A stretch of 12,194 bases of DNA from an uncultured Paenibacillaceae bacterium (GTDB lineage: Bacteria > Bacillota > Bacilli > Paenibacillales > DA-C8). Location of the stretch: contig CALGAO010000076.1 in the NCBI GenBank assembly GCA_937957685.1, forward strand, positions 1-12,194. The letters are read 5' to 3'. This document shows, piece by piece, positions 7,175 to 12,194 of this stretch (within the stretch, counting starts at the first letter, position 1; each line of letters begins with the position of its first letter). Position numbers and translations under genes: made by a program. A model generated the notes under the pieces. The model worked only from the letters and a program-made list of their open reading frames with translations. It was not told where the DNA came from and searched no databases.

Positions 7175-8959
7175 ATGTACGTTTGCAACCCGATCAAGAT
7201 GTCGTACAGGTACCAATTTCATCAGATGCGCTATGGTCCGCAGGATCTGTTTCGCGTGTGCCGGGAAGCGGCGGATCCTTCCCTGGTGATGTTCAAGGGA
7301 AGATATTACCTGTTTCCGTCGATGACGGCCGGATTCCTGGTCAGCGATGATCTGGTCCACTGGGACTTTCACCGTCTGGCAGGCCTGCCGATCTACGATT
7401 ATGCGCCGGACGTGCGGGTGATCGGAGATTATCTGTATTTCTCCGCATCCCATCGCACGAAGAATTGCTCTTTCTACCGCACGAAGGATCCGATCCACGG
7501 GCCGTTCGAGGAGATCGAAGGGACCTTCCCGTTCTGGGACCCGAACCTGTTCGTGGATGAGGACGGCAAGGTGTATTTCTACTGGGGTTGCTCCAACCAG
7601 ACGCCGATCTATGGCGTGGAGCTGGATCCGGAGACGATGCGCCCGAAGACGGAACCGGTTGAGCTGATCTTCGGCAGGATGGATGAGATCGGCTATGAGC
7701 GGAAGGGAGAGAATCATCAGCAGCGGTCTCCGGAGGAGATCGAAGCCAAAGTGCAGGAGATGGTCAGTCAGTTTCCGGATGCGAGTGAAAAGCACCTGCA
7801 GATGATCCGGATGATCTTCGGCAATGATCCGTTCATCGAAGGAGCCTGGATGGACAAGCACAACGGAAAATACTATCTCCAATACGCGGCTCCGGGCACC
7901 GAATACAACATCTACGCGGACGGTGTCTATGTGTCGGATCATCCGCTCGGGCCGTTCACCCTTGCGAAGAACAATCCCTATTCCTATAAGCCGGGCGGCT
8001 TCCTCCCCGGCGCGGGCCATGGTTCGACCATGCGGGACAAGCATGGCAACTGGTGGCATGCGGCGACGATGCGCATCAGCGTGAACCATAACTTCGAGCG
8101 TCGTCTGGGGCTGTGGCCAGCCGGCTTCGACGCGGACGGGGAGCTGTTCTGCAACCAGAGATACGGCGATTGGCCGATGAAGATCGAATCAGGTCCCATG
8201 GATCCGTGGGCGAAACCGGAGTGGATGCTGCTGTCCTGGAACAAGCCGGCGCGAGCAAGCTCCAGTGAGGCGGAGCACGCCCCGGGCATGGCGGTGGACG
8301 AGAATGTTCAAACCTGGTGGAGAGCGGGAACGAATGCGCCGGGTGAATGGATCGAGGTGGATTTGAACCAGGTATGCGATGTGCATGCGATACAGATCAA
8401 TTTCGCCGATGATGTCCTGCTGTTGCCTCTGCCGGATGGCGCTGTATGGCCGGATGGCTATGATCGCTGGATCGACGAGCGCGAGCACGTGACGAGATGG
8501 GTGCTTGAAGGTTCGGTCGACGGCGAAACGTACTTCGTCATCGAGGACCGTACGCAGGCGTCTACGGACCTGCCGCACGATCTGGTCGTCCGGGAAGAGG
8601 GCTTCAGGGCAAGATATATCCGGCTCACCGTCAGGGAATTGCCATATGATCAGCATGCCTGCGTCTCCGGACTCCGCGTGTTCGGGCTGGCGGAAGTCGA
8701 GTTGCCCGCGCAGACGAGCGGCGTGCAGGCGGAGCGCCAAAGCGAGCTGGACCTGCTCGTCAGGTGGGATGCGGATGACGCGGTTGGACACAACGTGCTC
8801 TGGGGCCATGCACCGGACAAGCTGTATCACAGCTATATGGTGCTGGGCGGCCATGAGGTCCGGATCGGCGCGCTGGTCAAGGGGCAGCCGGTCTATGTGC
8901 GCGTAGATGCGTTCAACGAGCGCGGGATCACGGAGGGAGAAGTCATCGCGGTCGATTAG
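7175..8959 (+). CDS. Glycoside hydrolase family 43 protein with discoidin-like module, cytoplasmic
   Basis: A 594-residue inverting glycosidase, probably acting on arabinose-, xylose- or galactose-containing oligosaccharides. The five-bladed GH43 propeller fills about residues 1-345. The catalytic triad can be assigned as D34 (EAADPS, base), D122 (FWDPN, pKa modulator) and E222 (FIEGAW, acid). A discoidin (F5/8 type C) module spans about 355-505 (NKPARASSSEAEHAPGMAVD, WVLEGSVDG, ARYIRLTV), and about 510-594 looks like a fibronectin III domain. I chose the ATG at 7175 because AAGGAG at 7158-7163 precedes it and MYVCNPIKMSYRYQF is a normal family N terminus; an upstream in-frame ATG at 7094 has no ribosome binding site. 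There is no signal peptide, so the discoidin module probably serves folding or substrate binding inside the cell. The SGNH gene follows after 101 bp with no terminator, suggesting co-transcription. Confidence 0.9.
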   Translation: MYVCNPIKMSYRYQFHQMRYGPQDLFRVCREAADPSLVMFKGRYYLFPSMTAGFLVSDDLVHWDFHRLAGLPIYDYAPDVRVIGDYLYFSASHRTKNCSFYRTKDPIHGPFEEIEGTFPFWDPNLFVDEDGKVYFYWGCSNQTPIYGVELDPETMRPKTEPVELIFGRMDEIGYERKGENHQQRSPEEIEAKVQEMVSQFPDASEKHLQMIRMIFGNDPFIEGAWMDKHNGKYYLQYAAPGTEYNIYADGVYVSDHPLGPFTLAKNNPYSYKPGGFLPGAGHGSTMRDKHGNWWHAATMRISVNHNFERRLGLWPAGFDADGELFCNQRYGDWPMKIESGPMDPWAKPEWMLLSWNKPARASSSEAEHAPGMAVDENVQTWWRAGTNAPGEWIEVDLNQVCDVHAIQINFADDVLLLPLPDGAVWPDGYDRWIDEREHVTRWVLEGSVDGETYFVIEDRTQASTDLPHDLVVREEGFRARYIRLTVRELPYDQHACVSGLRVFGLAEVELPAQTSGVQAERQSELDLLVRWDADDAVGHNVLWGHAPDKLYHSYMVLGGHEVRIGALVKGQPVYVRVDAFNERGITEGEVIAVD

Positions 8960-9060
8960 TATCGCAGATGGATGACAGGGATGCGTTCGCTTCAGGCGCA
9001 GGAGTCAGAGTCGCACGATCTGGATGATGTACGCAATAAATCATAGGGAGGGTGGCAGAT

Positions 9061-9723
9061 ATGTTCGATGAACAAACCCAACCATTTGGCGATCAACAAT
9101 TCAGGAAGTTTCTCGAATTTACGATCGGAGAGAGGTATCGCGCCTTTCTCGAACTGAACAGAAGGGCTGCCAAAGGAGGGGTGGTATTTGTCGGCGATTC
9201 CATCACGGAGGGATTTAACATCCATGAACTTCTGAGAAGCGACAAGCCCATGTACAACCGGGGAATCGGCGGGGACACGACCGAGGGAGTGCTGGCCAAG
9301 CTGCAAGGTGCGGTGCTCGAACTGGCCCCGAGCAAAGTGTTCCTGTTAATTGGCACGAATGATCTGGAACAAGGGAAGAAGCCGGAGGAGATCGTCCGGA
9401 ATATCCAGGAAATCTGCAGTCGAATCAAGGCCGCACTGCCTGATACGGAATTGTACGTCGAATCCGTCTACCCCGTTAATCCCCATGATCATGCGAACAG
9501 AGGTCCCTTCCCTGCCGTTGGCAGCCGGAGGAACGAGGATATCCGACGCATCAATGAGTCTCTGAAGGACCTGTCATCAAGCGGATCCTTCACCTACATC
9601 GAGCTTTACTCCAAATTAATGGATGAAGAAATGAACCTTCATGTCGATTATACCTACGATGGTTTGCATCTGAGCATCAGAGGCTACGAAGTGGTCAGCG
9701 CCGAACTGCAGCCATATTTATGA
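9061..9723 (+). CDS. SGNH/GDSL-family hydrolase, probable carbohydrate esterase
   Basis: A 220-residue esterase-type hydrolase. All four SGNH blocks are present: block I VVFVGDSITEG with nucleophile S47, block II NRGIGGDTT with G69/G70, block III LLIGTNDLEQG with N100, and block V YDGLHLSIRGY with D200 and H203. The length suits a single-domain enzyme. There is no signal peptide or membrane segment, so it should act in the cytoplasm. Next to GH2 and GH43 enzymes, removal of acetyl or other acyl groups from imported oligosaccharides is the most likely role, which is inference from context; a lysophospholipase-type or general esterase activity is possible. The start is the ATG at 9061, preceded by AGGGAGG (9045-9051); a GTG at 9052 overlaps that site. 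No direct repeat is seen in the 101 bp before it, so it is probably expressed with GH43, and a strong terminator follows. Confidence 0.9.
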   Translation: MFDEQTQPFGDQQFRKFLEFTIGERYRAFLELNRRAAKGGVVFVGDSITEGFNIHELLRSDKPMYNRGIGGDTTEGVLAKLQGAVLELAPSKVFLLIGTNDLEQGKKPEEIVRNIQEICSRIKAALPDTELYVESVYPVNPHDHANRGPFPAVGSRRNEDIRRINESLKDLSSSGSFTYIELYSKLMDEEMNLHVDYTYDGLHLSIRGYEVVSAELQPYL

Positions 9724-9730
9724 TCGTGAT

Positions 9731-9762
9731 GACCGTCCTCGAAAAGGGGACGGTCTTTTTTT
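9731..9762 (+). terminator. Rho-independent terminator after the SGNH gene
   Basis: GACCGTCC (9731-9738) pairs with GGACGGTC (9748-9755), with T9739/C9740 able to extend toward G9746/G9747 around a GAAAA loop. Seven T follow at 9756-9762. It lies 8 bp after the SGNH stop and closes the GH43-SGNH unit. Confidence 0.88.
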
Positions 9763-9822
9763 CGGGGATAAGGACAGTCCGTCTCGGAACAGCTTCAGGA
9801 TCAACCTGATGGCATCCAACAA

Positions 9823-9863
9823 GTCGTGAAAGCGTCATTCAACATGTCGCCAAAGGAATAGAG
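9823..9863 (+). promoter_or_regulatory. Direct-repeat operator before the propeller gene
   Basis: Half-sites GTCGTGAAAGCGTCATTC (9823) and GTCGCCAAAGGAATAGAG (9846) are 23 bp apart. The proximal copy matches that before the second GH2 gene at GTCG, CAAA, TAG and the last G. It starts 84 bp before the ATG at 9930, within the 80-104 bp range seen for the other genes. No clear -10 is visible: CATTAA at 9880-9885 is a poor match. Confidence 0.5.
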
Positions 9864-9904
9864 AACCGATCGTCAGTTCCATTAAGCTGTAAGGAGAAAG
9901 GAAG

Positions 9905-9946
9905 ATGAACACGAGAGGCAGGTTGAAGCATGATGGACAAGCATGA
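9905..9946 (+). other. Possible 13-codon leader ORF overlapping the propeller gene start
   Basis: The best ribosome binding site in this leader, AAGGAG at 9891-9896, is eight bases before an ATG at 9905 that opens a short frame MNTRGRLKHDGQA ending with TGA at 9944-9946. The frame differs from that of the main gene, whose ATG at 9930 lies inside it and has only a weak site of its own (AGGCAGG). This would allow translational coupling. Alternatives are chance, or a sequencing or real frameshift that separated the original start from the main frame. Confidence 0.35.
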
Positions 9947-11498
9947 GAATGGAATCGGCAGAGTGAAGGTCAGCACCATTCCGTTGCCGGAGGATGTGAA
10001 GCTGGTGAGCGGAACTTATACGTATTCCGGCAAGGTGCTGCTGACTTACAAGAGAGAAGAGGACGCGGGTCAGCGCGACTTCTACCGCATCGCGGTGCTC
10101 GACGACGATGGCTCGAACTTCCGGGACATCTTCGTCGGTGAGATCCCCCAGAAGCCGAAGGCGAACGGGATCCGCTTCATGCCGTATCAGGACAACAGGC
10201 GGGTGCTGCTGGGCGATTATGTGCTGGAGTGTTCGCCGGATATCGATCACTGCGCGGAAGCGAAGCTCATCCCGGTGATCTATCCGCCGCATCTGGTGGA
10301 TGATCCGCGCATCACGCGTCATTGGTCGGAGATCATCATCGCGCCGGACAACCGGCATATGAGCTGGACCGCGCTTCGTTCGGATGTCGGCGCGGCGGTG
10401 ATGATCGGTACGCTGGAGCGTCAGGCCGATTACTACACAATCGAGAACATCCAGCTGATCAGTTCGGTTCGCCCGTGCGTGCCGGACCCTGAGCGTGAAG
10501 GCTACATCATCCCTGGCATCATGCGCGGAGGTGAGGTCAAGCAGTTCGTCCGGGGAGGCAATGCCATCTCCGCTGTTGGTGCGAAGACGGGCAGCACGAC
10601 CAACTCTGTCATCCAGTACCTGGACTCCGAAGTGATGGAGCAGATCACCTTCACGCCGGGCTATGACGAGACGACGATCCTCTCGCCCGACGAGCGACTC
10701 GGGATCGTCATGACGAGCCGTTTCTCGCAGAAGACAGATCCGGCGATCTTCGGGCTGATGCCGAGACCGTACGGGATGTTGACCTCCATGGGCATCACCT
10801 GGGCGCTGTACACCTACAGCATCACCGGGGTTCGCCATTTCCGCCCGGGGAACATCGGTCCTGCTCTGATCAATATCGAGCGTTCCATGAATGAACCCGG
10901 CTATCTGGGTATCCAGCTGACCACGGATGAGAACTGGGTGTATTGCTCGCCGATGTCCTGGCATCCGGACGGCAAACGGGCGATGTGGCCGGAGGTGTAT
11001 CGGGGAAGCAACCATGCCAGGATGCGGTTGCAGAAGGTGGAACTGCTGGACTACCGGCCGCAGGAGCCTGTGCCTTTCGTCGAAACGACCGATGAGATCC
11101 CGTACGCGATCACCGATTTCTCGGTGTTCGACAGGATCGATCCTGATGTGGAGGGCAGGATCGCGGGCAAGGCATCCGGCTATATCGAGTACGTGCACAA
11201 AGAGACGGAAGGCCGAACAGAAGCGACCTATGTGAATTACAGCGACGACGGCCAGCATTTCTACAATGGCTATGAGAAGGTCAAATCCTCCTTCACGAGT
11301 GAGAGCTATTATGAAGCAAAACTGAAGCTCGATGGCCCGAACCCCGGGGAGATGGACTTCAAGGCGACCTTCTCGCCGATCACCAGCACACCTCCCGCCC
11401 GATTGCTGTTCGAGCCGGACGAGCATGGCAAGCCGAAGAGTTACGGCTATGCGAAGTACAACGGCATCACGCTCCGGATCGAAGATCTGCTGCCATAA
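9930..11498 (+). CDS. Uncharacterised protein with beta-propeller-like (PD40/TolB-like) repeats
   Basis: I do not recognise this 522-residue protein. It has no signal peptide or membrane segment and should be cytoplasmic. Several blade-like motifs of the form xPDxxxxxW/V are visible: IIAPDNRHMSW (about 136-146), ILSPDERLGIVMTS (about 250-263), MSWHPDGKRAMWPEVY (about 342-357) and YVNYSDDGQHFYNGY (about 434-448). These resemble WD40-like PD40/TolB blades and, more loosely, the seven-bladed fold of PL22 oligogalacturonate lyases. I see no PL22 or GH43 catalytic signature, so no reaction is proposed. It is flanked by carbohydrate enzymes and carries the same direct-repeat operator as GH2 and GH43, which suggests a part in the same sugar pathway as an enzyme, a lyase or a sugar-binding partner. 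The start is uncertain: ATG codons stand at 9930 and 9933 behind a weak ribosome binding site, with an overlapping small frame upstream. No standard terminator follows. Confidence 0.8.
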   Translation: MMDKHENGIGRVKVSTIPLPEDVKLVSGTYTYSGKVLLTYKREEDAGQRDFYRIAVLDDDGSNFRDIFVGEIPQKPKANGIRFMPYQDNRRVLLGDYVLECSPDIDHCAEAKLIPVIYPPHLVDDPRITRHWSEIIIAPDNRHMSWTALRSDVGAAVMIGTLERQADYYTIENIQLISSVRPCVPDPEREGYIIPGIMRGGEVKQFVRGGNAISAVGAKTGSTTNSVIQYLDSEVMEQITFTPGYDETTILSPDERLGIVMTSRFSQKTDPAIFGLMPRPYGMLTSMGITWALYTYSITGVRHFRPGNIGPALINIERSMNEPGYLGIQLTTDENWVYCSPMSWHPDGKRAMWPEVYRGSNHARMRLQKVELLDYRPQEPVPFVETTDEIPYAITDFSVFDRIDPDVEGRIAGKASGYIEYVHKETEGRTEATYVNYSDDGQHFYNGYEKVKSSFTSESYYEAKLKLDGPNPGEMDFKATFSPITSTPPARLLFEPDEHGKPKSYGYAKYNGITLRIEDLLP

Positions 11499-11601
11499 TG
11501 GAAGAAGGTTGCGTCCGACCTGGCCCGCTGCATCAGCGGCGCCGCGATTCCGATCGACGACGGTTCCAGCGCAGGGAAGTTCACGGCGGGCGTTGATGAC
11601 G
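11499..11601 (+). pseudogene. 3' remnant of a short-chain dehydrogenase/reductase gene
   Basis: Directly after the propeller gene's TAA, in the same frame, the translation reads KKVASDLARCISGAAIPIDD and then GSSAGKFTAGVD. This is the typical C-terminal end of an SDR enzyme (SDLA, ISGA, IP-D-G-SAG). No start codon, Rossmann glycine motif or YxxxK active site is present in the window, so only about 33 residues survive. The homology stops where the ATAGCGGAAG inverted repeat begins at 11602, and the frame then runs on without meaning to a TAA at 11730-11732. The most likely history is deletion of the 5' part plus insertion of the repeat near the old stop codon. Recognition is by eye from family knowledge. 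Confidence 0.65.
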
Positions 11602-11701
11602 ATAGCGGAAGCCCGATTTCCTTTATCTTGATGAGCAGCGCAAATTTTGTGCGAAAGAATCGCACAATCTGTCAAGATAAGGACGTTGGGACTTCCGCTA
11701 T
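11602..11701. repeat. 100-bp imperfect inverted repeat (ATAGCGGAAG type)
   Basis: ATAGCGGAAGCCC (11602-11614) pairs with GGGACTTCCGCTAT (11688-11701), apart from one mismatched or bulged position. Inside it TTATCTTGA (11623-11631) pairs with TCAAGATAA (11672-11680), and GTGCGA (11649-11654) with TCGCAC (11660-11665). The single strand could fold into one long interrupted hairpin. I associate similar ATAGCGGAAGT sequences with dispersed intergenic repeats of Paenibacillus genomes, which points to a MITE- or REP-like element. Because TATTTTT follows the right arm, it may also act as a terminator for the propeller gene. Confidence 0.65.
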
Positions 11702-11752
11702 TTTTCCTGAGATGGGCTTTTTCCCACAATAACGACGTTTGGACTTCCGCTA
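11682..11752 (+). repeat. Direct repeat: second copy of the element's right end
   Basis: GACGTTGGGACTTCCGCTA (11682-11700) recurs as GACGTTTGGACTTCCGCTA (11734-11752), 18 of 19 bases identical and 52 bp apart. The second copy has no matching left arm nearby, so it looks like a partial or tandemly duplicated end of the element. TGGG and CCCA around CTTTTT (11713-11726) make a small hairpin between the copies. Confidence 0.6.
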
Positions 11753-11888
11753 GCCTGAAAATTGTTGCCCAAGGAACTGCCTTCACCTGTTTTATCAATC
11801 GCTGGTGACGCGTGCGTCATGAATGGCTATTGCAGGACTGTGCGGAGGAAACATCTCTTGGGACAACTCCATTATTGACTTGAGAGAA
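11753..11888. other. Intergenic stretch with a 14-bp palindrome
   Basis: No gene is visible. TGACGC (11806-11811) and GCGTCA (11814-11819) form an inverted repeat separated by GT, with the symmetry expected of a dimeric regulator site; it resembles no operator I can name. The rest shows no clear structure. Confidence 0.35.
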
Positions 11889-11953
11889 GTCGTTAAAAGA
11901 ACAGAGATTTGGTCGGCAAATCGTTAGTGGACGATCGGAAGCTTCATTACAAT
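11889..11953 (+). promoter_or_regulatory. Direct-repeat operator and promoter before the second GH2 gene
   Basis: Half-sites GTCGTTAAAAGAACAGAG (11889) and GTCGGCAAATCGTTAGTG (11912) are 23 bp apart. TTAGTG at 11924-11929 is a weak -35; 18 bp later TACAAT (11948-11953) is a five-of-six -10. The ATG lies 80 bp after the start of the proximal half-site. This is the clearest of the five promoters and shows the proximal half-site overlapping the -35, the usual position for an AraC-type activator. Confidence 0.65.
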
Positions 11954-11991
11954 GGATGAAAAGCAGACAAACAGCGCAAGGAGTGAGACTG

Positions 11992-12194
11992 ATGAGAACG
12001 GTGCTCGGATTAAATGAAGCATGGCGCTTCACGAAGGAGAACAACGAGCAGGCTGCGAGCGAGAGCTTCCCGGATGAATCCTGGACAATCGTCAACATCC
12101 CGCACACGTGGAATGCTATCGATGGGGCCAACGGTTACGCCTATTACCAGGGAGCCTGCTGGTACAGGAAAGCCTTCCCGATCGATGCCTCTCT
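11992..12194 (+). CDS. Second GH2 family glycoside hydrolase, N-terminal part only
   Basis: The first 67 residues of a gene that continues beyond the right edge. AAGGAG at 11978-11983 is eight bases before the ATG. MRTVLGLNEAWRFTKE, then VNIPHTWNAIDG, then YYQGACWYRKAF is the standard start of the GH2 sugar-binding domain (compare NDGWTV, LPHDAM and TWEYVKKF in the first GH2 protein). The two GH2 proteins are clearly different from each other, so this is not a recent duplication. No signal peptide is seen, hence cytoplasmic. The catalytic domain is outside the window, so beta-galactosidase is only the default expectation. Its promoter carries the shared direct repeat, placing it in the same putative regulon. 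Confidence 0.85.
   Translation, partial: MRTVLGLNEAWRFTKENNEQAASESFPDESWTIVNIPHTWNAIDGANGYAYYQGACWYRKAFPIDAS

Noticed and set aside
9004..9013. GTCA/GTCG pair before the SGNH gene as a further operator
   Set aside because: The copies are 6 bp apart, lack the AAA core and are not at 22-23 bp spacing.
9882..11798. 638-codon open frame on the minus strand
   Set aside because: It lies opposite the propeller gene, has an arginine/histidine/isoleucine-rich composition typical of reverse-strand shadows, and lacks a recognisable domain.

Overview
The window looks like the chromosome of a low-GC-lineage but moderately GC-rich Bacillota, most likely Paenibacillus or a close relative such as Cohnella. 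This is inferred from strong AAGGAG/GGAGG ribosome binding sites, a YesM/YesN-type two-component pair beside cytoplasmic glycoside hydrolases, an ISLre2-type transposase, and an intergenic repeat beginning ATAGCGGAAG of a kind I associate with Paenibacillus. No rRNA, tRNA or CRISPR array is visible.

Layout. Bases 1-595 hold the 3' end of an ISLre2/UPF0236-type transposase cut by the window edge. A sensor histidine kinase (805-2544) and a CheY/AraC-type response regulator (2724-4343) follow, ending in a hairpin terminator. Next are a GH2 family enzyme (4521-6938, own terminator), a GH43 enzyme with a discoidin-like module (7175-8959), an SGNH/GDSL hydrolase (9061-9723, terminator) and an unrecognised beta-propeller-like protein (9930-11498). 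The gap 11499-11991 holds a decayed 3' fragment of a short-chain dehydrogenase, a 100-bp inverted repeat with a second partial copy, and a short palindrome. A second GH2 gene starts at 11992 and runs off the right edge. All genes are on the + strand.

How it fits together. The kinase has an extracellular sensor region and probably detects an extracellular carbohydrate. The regulator would then switch on the hydrolases. None of the enzymes has a signal peptide, so they should act in the cytoplasm on imported oligosaccharides. The GH2 and GH43 enzymes would cleave glycosidic bonds and the SGNH protein would remove acyl groups. No transporter lies in the window.

Most interesting signal. Five intergenic regions carry a direct repeat of about 18 bp (GTCGnnAAAnnG in the distal copy, ending TAGtG in the proximal copy), spaced 22 or 23 bp. 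They sit 80-104 bp before the starts of the response regulator, both GH2 genes, GH43 and the propeller gene. The kinase gene lacks the motif and has an extended -10 promoter instead. This looks like the operator of the local AraC-type regulator and would define its regulon, including the gene of unknown function.
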